Assembly: GCF_002150735.1 (NCBI RefSeq)
Contig: NZ_MUKA01000060.1
Location: 1-32,676, forward strand
Direction of reading: 5' to 3'
Source of the DNA: Streptomyces africanus
Lineage (GTDB): Bacteria; Actinomycetota; Actinomycetes; Streptomycetales; Streptomycetaceae
Length of the DNA stretch: 32,676 nucleotides
Of this stretch, positions 8,224 through 17,919 are shown one piece after another. The notes under the pieces are model-generated. The model did no database searches, was not told the DNA's origin, and saw only the letters and a list, made by a program, of their open reading frames with translations. How positions within the stretch are numbered: position 1 is the first letter of the stretch; the number at the start of each line of letters is the position of its first letter. Position numbers and translations under genes: made by a program.

Positions 8224-10146
8224 TCAGAGCGCGGCGGCGCCGTGCTCCCTCAGGGCCTGGTCGTACTGCTGGAGGACCCAGAGTTCGTTCTGCACGGCGG
8301 CCAGCTGGGCCGGGTCGCCGTGGCTGCCGAGGCGGGTGAGCCGGCCGGTGATGTCGCGGATGCGGCGTTCGACGGCGCGGCGGCGGACGGTGACCAACTG
8401 GGCGCCCGCGTAGGTCTCGTCGACGCCCTTCACGCCCTTGTGCAGCAGGATCGCCTCGACGGCCAGTTCCGTCACCATCGCGCGGACCGCGTCGTCCGGG
8501 GCGGCCTCGCGGACCTTCACCAGGTAGTCCTGGGGGTCCGCGACGCCCAGTTCGGCGCCGCCGGCGTCCAGGATGGCCTGGCGTACGGCGGCGTAGGGCG
8601 GGGCGGTGAACTCGTCCACTCCGTACGCGTCGAAGGCCGGGGAGACCAACTCGGGGCGCTGGAGGGCGAGTTTGAGGAGTTCGCGTTCGGTGGCGTAGAC
8701 CGGGTTGCGGAGGTTGAGGGCCGGGCCGCGGGGAGCCGCGGACGGCTGGGCGGCGGCGTACTGCTGCGCTCCGTGCTGGTGCCGGTCCGGGGCGGGGCCC
8801 TTGCCGCCGCGGTCGCGGGCCCAGCGGGCCAGCTGGGCCACGCGCTTGACCACGAACTGGGTGTCGAGGATGCCGAGCATGCCGGCGAGCTGGACGGCGA
8901 CCTCGTGCTGGGCGCCGCTGTTCTTGATGCGGGCGACGATCGGGGCCGCCTCGTCCAGGGCGGCGGCGCGGCCGGCCGGGGTGTCGAGGTCGTAGCGGCT
9001 CACGATCTGGCGCAGGGCGAACTCGAAGAGCGGTGTGCGGGGTTCGACCAGGTCCGCCACGGCCTCGTCGCCCTTGGCCAGGCGCAGGTCGCAGGGGTCC
9101 ATGCCGTCGGGGGCGATGGCGATGTACGTCTCGGCGGCGAACTTCTGGTCGTCCTCGAAGGCCCGCAGGGCCGCCTTCTGGCCGGCCGCGTCGCCGTCGA
9201 AGGTGAAGATGACACGGGCCGAGCCGTTGTCCATCAGCAGGCGGCGGAGGATCTTGATGTGGTCGCCGCCGAAGGCCGTGCCGCAGGTGGCGATGGCGGT
9301 CGTCACCCCGGCCAGGTGGCAGGCCATGACGTCCGTGTAGCCCTCGACGACGACCGCGCGGCTCGTCTTCGCGATCTCCTTCTTCGCCAGGTCGATGCCG
9401 TAGAGGACCTGGGACTTGCGGTAGATCGCCGTGTCGGGCGTGTTCAGATACTTGGGGCCGTTGTCCGCCTCGTAGAGCTTGCGGGCGCCGAAGCCGACGA
9501 CGTCGCCGCCGATGTCGCGGATGGGCCACATCAGCCGGCCGCGGAAGCGGTCGATGGGGCCGCGGCGGCCCTCCTGGGCGAGCCCGGAGAGCAGGATCTC
9601 CTTGTCGGTGAAGCCCTTGCCGCGCAGATAGCGCGTGAGGTGGTCCCAGCCCTGGGGGCTGTAGCCGACGCCGAAGTGGACGGCGGCGGCCTGGTCGAAA
9701 CCGCGCTCGGCGAGGAAGACCCGGCCGGTGTCGGCCTCCGGGGAGGTCGCGAGCTGTTCCGCGTACCACTCGGCCGCGATCTTGTGGGCCTCGACCAGGC
9801 GGATGCGTTCGCCGCGCTGGTGGGAGGGGTTGTACCCGCCCTCCTCGTAGCGCAGGGTGATGCCCGCCTGGCCGGCCAGGCGCTCGACCGCCTCCGAGAA
9901 GGTGAGGTGGTCGATCTTCATCACGAACGTGATGGTGTCGCCGCCCTCCTGGCAGCCGAAGCAGTGGAAGAGTCCCTTGCTGGGGCTGACCTGGAAGGAC
10001 GGTGACTTCTCGTCGTGGAACGGGCACAGACCCTTGAGGTTGCCGCCGCCCGCGCCTCGCAGCTGGAGGTACTCGGACACCACGGCGTCGATCGGGACCG
10101 CGTCCCGTACCGCCTTCACGTCCTCGTCGTTGATCCGTCCAGCCAC
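8224..10146 (-). CDS. dnaG: DNA primase
   Basis: 640 residues, full length. A CHC2 zinc domain has ligands Cys41, His44, Cys62 and Cys65. The catalytic core follows ([11 protein letters not shown] at 201-211, FGARKLYE at 219-226) with a TOPRIM fold: Glu268 in VVVEGYTDV, and Asp317 and Asp319 in FDGDAAG. A Pro/Gln/Ala-rich linker (about residues 445-475) separates the core from a C-terminal helicase-binding domain. The enzyme makes RNA primers at the replication fork together with DnaB. The start is GTG at 10146, with TAGAAT six bases upstream and no ribosome-binding site, so the mRNA is probably leaderless. The sigma gene follows after 59 bp, and a reductase gene ends 38 bp upstream on the same strand. 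Confidence 0.98.
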   Translation of the reverse strand: MAGRINDEDVKAVRDAVPIDAVVSEYLQLRGAGGGNLKGLCPFHDEKSPSFQVSPSKGLFHCFGCQEGGDTITFVMKIDHLTFSEAVERLAGQAGITLRYEEGGYNPSHQRGERIRLVEAHKIAAEWYAEQLATSPEADTGRVFLAERGFDQAAAVHFGVGYSPQGWDHLTRYLRGKGFTDKEILLSGLAQEGRRGPIDRFRGRLMWPIRDIGGDVVGFGARKLYEADNGPKYLNTPDTAIYRKSQVLYGIDLAKKEIAKTSRAVVVEGYTDVMACHLAGVTTAIATCGTAFGGDHIKILRRLLMDNGSARVIFTFDGDAAGQKAALRAFEDDQKFAAETYIAIAPDGMDPCDLRLAKGDEAVADLVEPRTPLFEFALRQIVSRYDLDTPAGRAAALDEAAPIVARIKNSGAQHEVAVQLAGMLGILDTQFVVKRVAQLARWARDRGGKGPAPDRHQHGAQQYAAAQPSAAPRGPALNLRNPVYATERELLKLALQRPELVSPAFDAYGVDEFTAPPYAAVRQAILDAGGAELGVADPQDYLVKVREAAPDDAVRAMVTELAVEAILLHKGVKGVDETYAGAQLVTVRRRAVERRIRDITGRLTRLGSHGDPAQLAAVQNELWVLQQYDQALREHGAAAL

Positions 10147-10152
10147 GCAGCG

Positions 10153-10158
10153 ATTCTA
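10153..10158 (-). promoter_or_regulatory. -10 box of dnaG, leaderless start predicted
   Basis: On the minus strand TAGAAT is followed by six bases (CGCTGC) and then the GTG start. Transcription would begin at the start codon itself. The matching -35 region would lie around 10176-10182, in the 38-bp gap or the end of the preceding gene, and shows no TTGAC. Confidence 0.6.
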
Positions 10159-10184
10159 CGGTGGTGGAGTGACAGTCCTGACGG

Positions 10185-11450
10185 CTACGAGGCGAGGCTG
10201 TCCAGCGGTGCGTGCGGGTCGGCCAGCGCCTCCGTGCTCACCCGGGCCCTGGAGCGGATCAGCTGCTGGATCTTGTCTGTGACATCCCACACGTTCACGT
10301 TCATCCCGGCCAGCACCCGGCCCTCCTTCACCCAGAAGGCGATGAACTCGCGCCGGCTCGCGTCCCCCCGGATCACCACCTGGTCGTACGTCCCCGGCGG
10401 CGCCCAGCCGGAGTACTCCATGCCGAGGTCGTACTGGTCGGAGAAGAAGTAGGGCACCCGGTCGTACGGCACGTCCCGGCCGAGCATGCAGCGGGCCGCC
10501 GCCGGGCCGCCGTTCAGCGCGTTGGCCCAGTGCTCCACCCGCATGCCGGTCTCGAAGAGGGTGTGGGGGAAGGAGGCCACATCGCCGGCCGCGTAGATGT
10601 CGGGGTCGGAGGTGCGCAGCCGCTCGTCGACCACGACGCCGCCGCCGCGCGCCCGGTCGGCGATCTCCAGCCCTGCCGCCTCCGCGAGAGCGACCCGAGG
10701 GGCCGCGCCGATCGCGGCCAGGACGTCGTGCGCCGGGTGTTCCTCGCCGTCGTCCGTGCGGGCCGCGAGGACCATGCCGTCCTGGCCGAGGATCTCGGTG
10801 AGCCGGCTGCCGAAGTGGAAGCGGACGCCGTGGTCGCGGTGCAGGTCGGCGAAGAGCTGGCCGAGTTCGGGGCCGAGGACGTGGTGCAGCGGGGTCGCCC
10901 CGCTGTGGACCACGGTGACCTCGGCGCCGTACTCGCGGGCCGCCGCCGCGACCTCCAGGCCGATCCAGCCGGCGCCCGCGATGACGAGGTGGCCGTTGTC
11001 CCGTCCGAGGTTGGTCAGGACGTGCTTGAGCCGTTCGGCGTGGGCGAGCCGGCGCAGGTGGTGGACGCCGGCCAGGTCCGTGCCCGGGATGTCGAGGCGG
11101 CGGGGTTCGGCGCCGGTCGCCAGGAGCAGCTTGTCGTAGCGGACGAGCGTGCCGTCCTCGCCGAAGCGGACCGTCTTGGCCGTGCGGTCGATCGCGTCGA
11201 CGGTCTGGCCGAGGTGCAGCTCGATGTCGTTCGCCGCGTACCAGGCGGGCTCGTGCACGAAGACGCTGTCGCGTTCCTCCTTGCCCAGGAGGTAGCCCTT
11301 GGACAGCGGCGGACGCTCGTAGGGGTGGTCGCGTTCGTCGCAGATCAGTATCACCCGGCCGGTGAAGCCCTCCGCCCGGAGCGTCTCGGCCGCCTTCGCG
11401 CCGGCGAGTCCGCCTCCGACGATGACGAATGTCTGATCCGCGTCGACCAC
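10185..11450 (-). CDS. FAD-dependent NAD(P)H oxidoreductase, ferredoxin-reductase type
   Basis: 421 residues, typical of the rubredoxin/ferredoxin reductase (BenD/FdR-like) branch of the pyridine nucleotide-disulfide oxidoreductase superfamily. It has an N-terminal FAD motif [12 protein letters not shown] (11-22), [10 protein letters not shown] (45-54, typical of this branch), a central NAD(P) motif [11 protein letters not shown] (158-168) and a second FAD motif YAAGDVA (286-292). There is no CxxC redox pair, so it should pass electrons to a small iron-sulfur protein or cytochrome P450 and not act on disulfides. No ferredoxin gene is next to it. The GTG start at 11450 has GAGGAGG seven bases upstream. 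The last 38 bp before dnaG hold part of that gene's promoter. Confidence 0.9.
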   Translation of the reverse strand: MVDADQTFVIVGGGLAGAKAAETLRAEGFTGRVILICDERDHPYERPPLSKGYLLGKEERDSVFVHEPAWYAANDIELHLGQTVDAIDRTAKTVRFGEDGTLVRYDKLLLATGAEPRRLDIPGTDLAGVHHLRRLAHAERLKHVLTNLGRDNGHLVIAGAGWIGLEVAAAAREYGAEVTVVHSGATPLHHVLGPELGQLFADLHRDHGVRFHFGSRLTEILGQDGMVLAARTDDGEEHPAHDVLAAIGAAPRVALAEAAGLEIADRARGGGVVVDERLRTSDPDIYAAGDVASFPHTLFETGMRVEHWANALNGGPAAARCMLGRDVPYDRVPYFFSDQYDLGMEYSGWAPPGTYDQVVIRGDASRREFIAFWVKEGRVLAGMNVNVWDVTDKIQQLIRSRARVSTEALADPHAPLDSLAS

Positions 11451-11486
11451 TTGATGCCTCCTCGTAAGGATGTCGCCACTTGAGCG

Positions 11487-11595
11487 TCCCGCACGGAGCG
11501 TGATGCGGGAAGAGGGAGTGACCCGATCAGGCCACGGAGGGTCACGATCGGGCGCGCCGGGGTCTCCTGTTTCCCGTCTGTCGTCTCCTGTTTCC
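11487..11595 (-). repeat. dgt-reductase intergenic region: direct repeat and short hairpin
   Basis: The 153-bp gap contains GTCTCCTGTTTCC twice (11562-11574 and 11583-11595, one 21-bp period), starting just 9 bp after the dgt stop. Next is a 7-bp inverted repeat (CCCGATC/GATCGGG, 11522-11528 and 11546-11552) and another (TCCCGCA/TGCGGGA, 11487-11493 and 11504-11510). The last may be a weak terminator for dgt or part of the reductase leader. No gene is supported here. Confidence 0.4.
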
Positions 11596-11603
11596 TGCCA
11601 GTC

Positions 11604-12881
11604 TCATGCGTGTCCCGTCAGACGGGCGTGAAGCGAGCGGGCGGAGGTGTCGGTGAGGGAGGCGATCTGGTCGACGATCACCCGTTTGCGGGCCCGGTCG
11701 TCCGGCGCGCGGTCGAACAGGGCGCGGAACTGCGGGTCCAGGCCGTCCGGGGCGCGGACGGTGAGCGCCTCGGCCAGTTCGGCGACGACGACGCGCTGGT
11801 CGGCGCGCAGGCGTTCCTGCTCGGCGCGCTGCATGACGTAGAGGTCGGCGACGGCCTTGAGGACGGCGCACTCCAGACGGGCCTCGCGCGGTACGACCAG
11901 TTCCGCGGCGTACCGGGTGAGCCGTCCGGCGCCGTACGCGGTGCGGGTCGCGGTCTCGGCGGCCAGGCAGAAGCGGCCGATGAGCTGGCTGGTGGCGTCC
12001 TTCAGACGGGCCTGGGCGACGGCGGTGCCGTCGTAGCCGTGCGGCCACCACTCCTGGGCGAGGAGCCGGTCGAGGGCCTCGGCGAGTTCGGCGGGGTCGG
12101 TGTCCGCCGGTACATAGCGCTCCCGGGCGACCTGGAAGACCTCCTGCCGTTCGGGTTCGGCGTGCAGGCAGTTGGGGTCGATGTGGCCGGCGTGCAGGCC
12201 GTCCTCCACGTCGTGCACCGAGTAGGCCACGTCGTCGGACCAGTCCATGACCTGCGCCTCGAAGCAGGTGCGGGTGCCGGGGGCGTCCTTGCGGACCCAG
12301 TCGAAGACCGGGCGGTCGTCGTCGTAGACGCCGAACTTGCGGGACGCCGGGTCGGTGGGGTGGGCGCCGCGGGGCCAGGGGTACTTGGTGGCGGCGTCGA
12401 GTGCGGCGCGGGTGAGGTTGAGGCCGACGGAGCCGTCGGGGGTGAACCGTTTGGGCTCGATGCGAGTGAGGAGTCTGAGGGACTGGGCGTTGCCCTCGAA
12501 GCCGCCGCAGTCCGCCGCGAACTCGTTGAGGGCCTGTTCGCCGTTGTGGCCGAAGGGCGGGTGGCCGAGGTCGTGGGAGAGGCAGGCGGCTTCCACGAGG
12601 TCGGGGTCACAGCCGAGGGCCGCGCCCAGTTCGCGGCCGACCTGGGCGCATTCCAGGGAGTGGGTGAGGCGGGTGCGGGGGCTGGCGTCCCAGGCCGGGC
12701 CCAGGGTGCCGGGCGTTACCACTTGGGTTTTGCCGGCGAGTCTTCTCAGGGCGGCGCTGTGCAGGACTCGGGCTCGGTCGCGTTGGAAGGCGGTGCGGCC
12801 GGGGCGTTTGTCTGGTTCCGGGGCCCAGCGGTCGGCTGACGCCGGGTCGTAGGCCGGGGGGGTTTGTGAGGTGCCGTCCAT
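11604..12881 (-). CDS. dgt: Deoxyguanosinetriphosphate triphosphohydrolase-like protein
   Basis: 425 residues of the HD superfamily. The metal site is visible: His74 (RLTHSLE), His103-Asp104 ([15 protein letters not shown]) and Asp216/Asp217 ([16 protein letters not shown]). Family enzymes split dNTPs to the nucleoside and triphosphate and so limit dNTP pools. The dnaG-dgt neighbourhood is common in actinobacteria and fits a replication link. The ATG at 12881 has no ribosome-binding site but has a CATACT hexamer eight bases upstream, so a leaderless mRNA is likely. The start is supported because the upstream region is the 12931-13008 repeat. Whether it prefers dGTP cannot be told from the sequence. 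Confidence 0.93.
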   Translation of the reverse strand: MDGTSQTPPAYDPASADRWAPEPDKRPGRTAFQRDRARVLHSAALRRLAGKTQVVTPGTLGPAWDASPRTRLTHSLECAQVGRELGAALGCDPDLVEAACLSHDLGHPPFGHNGEQALNEFAADCGGFEGNAQSLRLLTRIEPKRFTPDGSVGLNLTRAALDAATKYPWPRGAHPTDPASRKFGVYDDDRPVFDWVRKDAPGTRTCFEAQVMDWSDDVAYSVHDVEDGLHAGHIDPNCLHAEPERQEVFQVARERYVPADTDPAELAEALDRLLAQEWWPHGYDGTAVAQARLKDATSQLIGRFCLAAETATRTAYGAGRLTRYAAELVVPREARLECAVLKAVADLYVMQRAEQERLRADQRVVVAELAEALTVRAPDGLDPQFRALFDRAPDDRARKRVIVDQIASLTDTSARSLHARLTGHA

Positions 12882-12889
12882 GTGTCGAC

Positions 12890-12895
12890 AGTATG
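12890..12895 (-). promoter_or_regulatory. -10-like box of dgt
   Basis: CATACT on the minus strand lies eight bases before the ATG at 12881. There is no Shine-Dalgarno sequence between them, consistent with a leaderless or near-leaderless transcript. Confidence 0.45.
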
Positions 12896-12930
12896 CGCCT
12901 GTGCGTCTGCCGGGTTTTGTTTTCGGGCGG

Positions 12931-13008
12931 GTGCGGGTGGTATGTGGCTTGTCGCGCCCACGCGGCGGAGCCGCATATCGACACAGCCCCGCGCCCCCAG
13001 GAGGGGCG
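12931..13008 (+). repeat. Dispersed palindromic repeat, diverged copy C
   Basis: The 5' part (TGCGGG...TGTGGCTTGTCGCGC) is homologous to copies A and B, but a different middle follows. This consists of a small hairpin (12962-12966 with 12970-12974, loop GGA), the string CATATCGACACAG, and a final 6-bp hairpin (12992-12997 with 13003-13008). It fills the gap between the end of the ROK gene and the dgt promoter and may terminate the ROK transcript. Confidence 0.75.
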
Positions 13009-13015
13009 TTGTCGT

Positions 13016-14158
13016 TCAGCGGCGTTCGACCGTGAACAGTTGTTCCTCCACATGGTCCAGCGCGAGGCGTAGGGCACCCGTCGCCACTGCCGCGTCTCCC
13101 AGGCGGGACAGGGTCACCTGCGGCGGACGCAGGCAGTAGCGGGCCAGTTCGTCGCGCAAGGGTTCGAGGACGCCGTCCAGGCCCGCTGCCCAGCCGCCGA
13201 TGACGACCAGTTCCGGGTCGAGGGCGAGGACCAGCGCCGCCACGTCGTGGACCAGGCGCTGGAGGAAGCGGTCGACGGCCGCGCGGGCCCGCTGGTCGCC
13301 CTGGCGGGCCTGTGCGAAGACCTCGGCGACGGCCTGTTCGTCGAGGGGATGGAGGGGTTCGTCCGTGGTGGACAGGAGCGTCTCGGGCGTCACCTCCCGG
13401 CCGAGGAGATGCAGCGCGCCGATCTCGCCGGCCGCCCCGCCGTAGCCCCGGTGCAGCCGTCCGCCGATCAGCGAACCGGCGCCAGGGCTGAGCCCCGCCA
13501 GCACGAACACCACGTCGTCCGACTCGACGGCGGCGCCCTTCCAGTGCTCGGCCACGGCCGCCGCGTTGGCGTCGTTCTCGACCAGGACCGGGCACTTGAA
13601 CGACCGGCTCAGCCGCTCGCCCAGCCGCAGCCCCGTCCATCCGGGCAACGCCGTGCCCAGCCGTACCGTGCCGTCCGCCTCGACGATCCCGGGCGTCGCC
13701 ACGCCCACGGCCCGCAGCGAGCCGCGTGCCACACCGGCCCGGCGCAGCAGCTCGGCGACGGTCCCCCGCAGCCGCTCCAGCCGCTCGTCGGCCGCCGCCG
13801 TCTCGGGCACGTCCTTGGCCTGGGAGCCGATCACCCGGCCGTCCAGGTCGGCCAGCAGCGCGGCCACCCGGTGCGCGCCGATCTCCAGCCCCAGCAGATG
13901 CCCCGCCTCCGCCCGGAACCGGAACCGCCGCGCGGGCCGTCCCTGCCGCCGGGCGGCACCCTCCTCGGCCGCCTTCTCGACGACGAGACCGGCCTCGATG
14001 AGCCCTTCGACGACGCCCTCGACGGTCGGCCGGGACAGCCCCGTCACCCGGGTGATCTCGGTCAGCGTCGCGCAGTCCGTGGCACGCAGCGCGTGCAGCA
14101 CCACCGCGGAGTTGATCCTGCGCAGCAGCGAGGGATCCCCGCCGGTCAGCCGCCCCAC
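13016..14158 (-). CDS. ROK-family transcriptional regulator
   Basis: 380 residues. An N-terminal winged helix-turn-helix (about 25-65: [20 protein letters not shown]) is followed by a ROK sugar-kinase fold with [15 protein letters not shown] (Asp in ENDAN kept) and [13 protein letters not shown] repressors (NagC, Mlc, XylR) bind sugars or phosphosugars and control sugar genes. The ROK zinc site is missing: GEIGH reads GEIGA and the CxCGxxGCxE cysteine cluster is absent ([15 protein letters not shown]). The GTG at 14158 is chosen because GGGAGG lies 7 nt upstream; the frame stays open further. The nearest sugar gene in the window is the distant kinase at 1500, so the target is unknown. Confidence 0.9.
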   Translation of the reverse strand: MGRLTGGDPSLLRRINSAVVLHALRATDCATLTEITRVTGLSRPTVEGVVEGLIEAGLVVEKAAEEGAARRQGRPARRFRFRAEAGHLLGLEIGAHRVAALLADLDGRVIGSQAKDVPETAAADERLERLRGTVAELLRRAGVARGSLRAVGVATPGIVEADGTVRLGTALPGWTGLRLGERLSRSFKCPVLVENDANAAAVAEHWKGAAVESDDVVFVLAGLSPGAGSLIGGRLHRGYGGAAGEIGALHLLGREVTPETLLSTTDEPLHPLDEQAVAEVFAQARQGDQRARAAVDRFLQRLVHDVAALVLALDPELVVIGGWAAGLDGVLEPLRDELARYCLRPPQVTLSRLGDAAVATGALRLALDHVEEQLFTVERR

Positions 14159-14246
14159 CGTCCGTCCTCCCAGCTCGTGCGCGTGTTGGCCGGATCGTAC
14201 TCGGCGCGGCGGACCCCGGCGAGGGGCAGGCACGGGCCCTCGCCGG

Positions 14247-14909
14247 TCAGCCCGGCGCCACGAACCCGGACTCGTACGCCGCGATCACCGCCTGCGTGCG
14301 GTCCCGCGCCCCCAGCTTCGCCAGTACGGCGCTGACATGCGACTTCACCGTCTCGGTGCCCACCACCAGCCGGGCGGCGATCTCCGCGTTCGACAGGCCC
14401 CGCGCCATCAGCCGCAGCACCTCGCCCTCCCGCTCGGTCAGCCGGGCCCGCTCCATGGCGGCCCGCGCGGCCCGGTTCCCGCCGCCTTCGCCGTACTCGG
14501 CGGCCAGCTGCCGTACCGAGGCCGGGAACAGCAGCGACTCGCCCTCGGCGATCAGCCGCACCGCGTGCACGATCTCGGCCGGCCGGGCCCGCTTCAGCAG
14601 GAACCCGTCGGCGCCCGCCCGTAGCGCCTCGTAGACGTACTCGTCGTTCTCGAACGTCGTCACCACGAGGATCCGCGGCGGCTCGTCGACCGTCCGCAGC
14701 AGCGCCCGGGTGGCCTCGATGCCGTCCAGCAGCGGCATCCGAACGTCCATGGCGACCACGTCGGGCCGCAGCTGCCGCACGAGCGGGATCACCGCCGCCC
14801 CGTCCGCGGCCTCCCCCACGACCTCGATGTCGGGCTGTGCCTCCAGTACAGCCCGCAGACCCGCGCGTACGAGGGGTTCGTCGTCGACGAGGAGAACGGT
14901 GATCGGCAT
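14247..14909 (-). CDS. NarL/FixJ-type response regulator
   Basis: 220 residues. The receiver domain has acidic residues Asp9-Asp10, phosphoacceptor Asp55 (VVAMDVRMP), a switch Thr in VVTTF and Lys in FLLKRARP. The C-terminal LuxR-type HTH has [20 protein letters not shown] and [20 protein letters not shown]. It lies 14 bp after the histidine kinase stop, in the same operon. By position it should control the divergent ABC-2 exporter operon. The ATG at 14909 gives the canonical [12 protein letters not shown] start; its ribosome-binding site is weak, consistent with coupling to the kinase. Confidence 0.96.
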   Translation of the reverse strand: MPITVLLVDDEPLVRAGLRAVLEAQPDIEVVGEAADGAAVIPLVRQLRPDVVAMDVRMPLLDGIEATRALLRTVDEPPRILVVTTFENDEYVYEALRAGADGFLLKRARPAEIVHAVRLIAEGESLLFPASVRQLAAEYGEGGGNRAARAAMERARLTEREGEVLRLMARGLSNAEIAARLVVGTETVKSHVSAVLAKLGARDRTQAVIAAYESGFVAPG

Positions 14910-14923
14910 CGGACCAGCGTAGA

Positions 14924-16093
14924 TCAACTCAACGGCAACTCGGCATGAACCTGCCAGTCGCCGTCGTCGGGGCCGGTCCGGGCCAGTCCGCCGAGCAGGG
15001 CGGCGCGCTCGCGTATGCCGCGCAGGCCGCTGCCCCGCCCGGGGCCCGGTACCGGCTCCGTCAGCGGGTTGCGTATCGCGAGGACGAGCGTGTCGCCGGT
15101 GACGTCCACGCGGACCCGTACGGGTACGGCTCCGGCGTGCCGCAGCACATTGGTCAGCGCCTCCTGGAGGATCCGGTAGCCCTCCCGGGACACCGGCCCG
15201 GGCACGGCGTCCACGGGGCCGGTCACCTCGGCGTCGACCTTCGCCCCGGAGGTACGCGCGGACTCCAGCAGGCGGTCGGCGTCCGCCAAGGTCGGCCGGC
15301 TGCTCACGGGCTTCTGCGACTCGCGCAGGACGCCCAGCACACGCTCCAGGTCCTCCAGGGCGGCCCGGCCGGTCTCCTCGATGGCGACCAGCGCCCGGTC
15401 CGTGAAATCCGGATCACCGGCCGCCCGCGCGGCCCCTGCCTGCACCACGGCGACCGTGAGCGCGTGGCCGATGGAGTCGTGCAACTCGCGGGCGATGCGC
15501 GTGCGTTCCAGGAGCTGGTCGGTGCGCTCTTCCAGCGCCGCCATCCGCTCGGCGGGCGACGGTCCCAGAAGCCGCTTGGCCAAGGCGGTGACGAAGTGGC
15601 CCGACCACACCACGACCACGGCGAACAGAAGCAACGGCACGGGCGCGAGCACGGCGTGCCACCAGCGGTTCTCCCCGACTTTCACGAATCCGTCAGCCAA
15701 GGGCCCAAGGCCGAGACCGGTCGTGAGCAGATCGATCGCGAGGAGAGGTAACTGGACGGAGAGGTGAGCCACGGTCCAGCCGAGGCACAGCCGCGCCTCC
15801 AGCCACACCACCGTCCGCCCCCGGTCCGCCCACGTGGCCGACGGGGTGGTCACGATCTCCTCGCTCTCACCGTCCTGCCGACGGCCGATCAGCAACAGCC
15901 TCGCCTGAAACGCCTCCACGACCCGCGCGATGGGCAGGAGTCCCGCGAGTCCGAGCAGCACGGCGGCCGTGACCTGGGTCCACCACGCCTCCTCGATGAA
16001 AAGCCACAGCGACGGCCACACGATGGCCACCACGATGTGCAGCCACCGCGTGTACGTCACCGCTCGTGTCAACGGGCGCAGCATGCGGACCAT
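14924..16093 (-). CDS. Sensor histidine kinase (HisKA_3, NarX/DesK-like)
   Basis: 389 residues. Four hydrophobic segments (about 15-33, 40-57, 100-125 and 148-168) make a small membrane sensor with little extracellular sequence, typical of intramembrane-sensing kinases. The dimerisation box has phospho-His205 ([15 protein letters not shown]). The ATPase domain has Asn315 ([10 protein letters not shown]) and the G-box [12 protein letters not shown] (353-364). It is paired with the response regulator at 14247-14909 and diverges from an ABC-2 exporter 108 bp away. Intramembrane-sensing kinases next to ABC exporters often detect cell-envelope stress or antibiotics; here that is inference from layout. 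The ATG at 16093 is the most upstream plausible start. Confidence 0.93.
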   Translation of the reverse strand: MVRMLRPLTRAVTYTRWLHIVVAIVWPSLWLFIEEAWWTQVTAAVLLGLAGLLPIARVVEAFQARLLLIGRRQDGESEEIVTTPSATWADRGRTVVWLEARLCLGWTVAHLSVQLPLLAIDLLTTGLGLGPLADGFVKVGENRWWHAVLAPVPLLLFAVVVVWSGHFVTALAKRLLGPSPAERMAALEERTDQLLERTRIARELHDSIGHALTVAVVQAGAARAAGDPDFTDRALVAIEETGRAALEDLERVLGVLRESQKPVSSRPTLADADRLLESARTSGAKVDAEVTGPVDAVPGPVSREGYRILQEALTNVLRHAGAVPVRVRVDVTGDTLVLAIRNPLTEPVPGPGRGSGLRGIRERAALLGGLARTGPDDGDWQVHAELPLS

Positions 16094-16127
16094 GGCGTCA
16101 TCGTGCCAGCCACCACTGACAACGAGC

Positions 16128-16183
16128 CTCCCCCGCACGGGGGAGACGATCTCCACCGACGGGGGAGGACCGCACCCCCGTCG
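16128..16183. promoter_or_regulatory. Candidate operator in the kinase/ABC divergent promoter
   Basis: In the 108-bp gap the string ACGGGGGAG occurs twice in the same direction (16137-16145 and 16159-16167), 22 bp (two helical turns) apart. Each copy sits in an inverted repeat: CTCCCCCG-CA-CGGGGGAG (16128-16145), and CGACGGGGG paired with CCCCCGTCG (16157-16165 with 16175-16183). The spacing suits two dimers of a NarL-type regulator. Confidence 0.5.
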
Positions 16184-16201
16184 AAAAGCCACGCTGCTTT
16201 C

Positions 16202-17125
16202 ATGACCAGCATCGAAGTCCAGGACCTCACCAAGGAGTACGGCGGCAAACGAGCCGTGGACGGCCTCACCTTCCGCGTCCTGCCCGGGCGCGTCACCGGC
16301 TTCCTCGGCCCCAACGGCGCCGGGAAGTCCACCACGATGCGGCTGGTGCTCGGCCTCGACCGGCCGACCGCCGGTTCCGCCACGATCGGTGGCCGCGCCT
16401 ACTCCACCCTGCTCGAACCCCTGCGCCACGTCGGCGCCCTGCTCGACGCGCAGGCCGCGCACGGCTCCCGCACCGCCCGCGACCACCTCCGCGTCCTGGC
16501 GACGAGCAACCGCGTCCCGGACCGCCGGGTGGACGAGGTGCTGGAAGAGACGGGCCTGGCCTCGGTGGCCCGGCGCCGCGTGCGGACGTACTCCCTGGGC
16601 ATGCGCCAGCGCCTCGGCATCGCCGCCGCCCTGCTGGGCGACCCCGAGGTGGTCATGCTGGACGAGCCGTCCAACGGACTCGACCCCGAGGGCATCGTGT
16701 GGATCCGGCAGTTGCTGCGCCGGCTCGCGGGGGAGGGCCGCACGGTCCTGGTCTCCAGTCACCTGATGAACGAGACCGCGTCCTTCGCGGACCACCTCGT
16801 CGTGCTGGGCCGGGGCCGGCTGCTCGCCGACACACCGATGCGGGACTTCATCCACGCGCGCGTGCAGCCCAGCGTCCGCATCCGCACATCCGACCCCGCC
16901 GCCCTCCGCAGCGCTCTCGCCCGGCACGGCCATGACGCCGTGGAACACGTGGACGGTCACTGGACCGTGCACCACGCACGTGTGGACGACATCGGCCGCA
17001 TCGCCTCCGAAGCGGGTGTTCCGGTCCTCGAACTCGCGGCGGAGGAGGGCACCTTGGAGCAGGCGTACTTCGACCTCACCTCGGCCGAGACCGAGTTCAC
17101 CGCACAGCAGCCGCAGGAGGCCTGA
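16202..17125 (+). CDS. ABC-2 type exporter, ATP-binding subunit
   Basis: 307 residues of the DrrA/CcmA-like group. It has Walker A GPNGAGKST (36-44), signature YSLGMRQRLG, Walker B VVMLDEPSNGLDP and switch His in VSSHLMNE, then a C-terminal extension of about 90 residues. It powers the membrane protein encoded next (start 3 bp after this stop). The ATG at 16202 has no clear ribosome-binding site. The divergent two-component pair probably controls it. Cargo is unknown; antibiotic or lipid export or self-protection is the usual role of this type. Confidence 0.94.
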   Translation: MTSIEVQDLTKEYGGKRAVDGLTFRVLPGRVTGFLGPNGAGKSTTMRLVLGLDRPTAGSATIGGRAYSTLLEPLRHVGALLDAQAAHGSRTARDHLRVLATSNRVPDRRVDEVLEETGLASVARRRVRTYSLGMRQRLGIAAALLGDPEVVMLDEPSNGLDPEGIVWIRQLLRRLAGEGRTVLVSSHLMNETASFADHLVVLGRGRLLADTPMRDFIHARVQPSVRIRTSDPAALRSALARHGHDAVEHVDGHWTVHHARVDDIGRIASEAGVPVLELAAEEGTLEQAYFDLTSAETEFTAQQPQEA

Positions 17126-17127
17126 CC

Positions 17128-17853
17128 ATGGAACTCACCCCCGTCCTCCGCTCCGAGTGGCTGAAGATCCGTACGCTCCGCTCGCTGCCGGGAGCGCTCC
17201 TGGCCCTGTTCGCCGCGACCACGGCGTTCTCGGCGATCGCCGGTGTCTCCGAGACGTCGGACCCCGGATTCGACCCGCTGTTCACGGCCCTGTCCGGTGT
17301 CGTGCCGGGGCAGATCGCGGCCGTCTCCTTCGGGGCCATGGCCGTGTCATTGGAGTTCCAGTCGGGCGCCCTCCGGCTCTCGCTGGCCGCGGTGCCGCGG
17401 CGCGGCCGGTGGTTCGCGGCCAAGGCGGCCGTCATCGCCGTACCGGCCCTGGTGGTGGGACTGGTGACCGCCCTCGCCGCCCTCCTCGTGGCACGGGCGG
17501 GGCTCGGCCCGGCGGCCGACGGGCTCGGCACCGGCGAACAGGTGCGCGGCGTGGTGGGCTGCGGTGTCTACCTCATGCTGATGGCCCTGTTCGCCGCCGG
17601 GCTGGCCGCCCTGCTGCGCAGTGGCGTGGCCACGCTGTCCCTGCTGATCCCGTTCATCCTCGTCGTGTCGTTCGTGATCGGCGACGCGACGGGCACCGTC
17701 GCCGACTTCCTGCCCGACAAGGCGGGACAGCTGGTCCTGAGGGAGACGTACGACGGCGCCCTCGGGCCGTGGTCGGGGCTCGCGGTGACCGCGCTGTGGG
17801 CTGCGGCCGCGCTGCTGGCGGGAGCGTGGAGCCTGCGCCGCCGGGACGCCTGA
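17128..17853 (+). CDS. ABC-2 type exporter, membrane subunit
   Basis: 241 residues with about six hydrophobic helices (e.g. LPGALLALFAATTAFSAIA, VIAVPALVVGLVTALAALLV, LSLLIPFILVVSFVIG, ALWAAAALLAGAWSL) and the N-terminal amphipathic SEWLKIRTLRS segment characteristic of ABC-2 permeases with DrrA-type partners. AGGAGG precedes the ATG and overlaps the end of the ATPase gene, so the two are co-translated. It ends in a positively charged RRRDA tail. Confidence 0.92.
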   Translation: MELTPVLRSEWLKIRTLRSLPGALLALFAATTAFSAIAGVSETSDPGFDPLFTALSGVVPGQIAAVSFGAMAVSLEFQSGALRLSLAAVPRRGRWFAAKAAVIAVPALVVGLVTALAALLVARAGLGPAADGLGTGEQVRGVVGCGVYLMLMALFAAGLAALLRSGVATLSLLIPFILVVSFVIGDATGTVADFLPDKAGQLVLRETYDGALGPWSGLAVTALWAAAALLAGAWSLRRRDA

Positions 17854-17919
17854 CCGCGGAACGGCCGGAACAGGGTTGACGCCCCGCCAAGTGTCAGTGG
17901 GGCCGGGTTTACTGGACCC

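Noticed and set aside
8194..10005. Plus-strand open frame of about 600 codons.
   Set aside because: It is antisense to dnaG, with Gly/Val/Asp shadow composition.
6845..10027. One long minus-strand frame of about 1060 codons that could be read as a fusion protein.
   Set aside because: Only its last 440 codons (the sigma factor) look like protein. The remainder is the shadow of dnaG in another frame, which stays open because of high GC.
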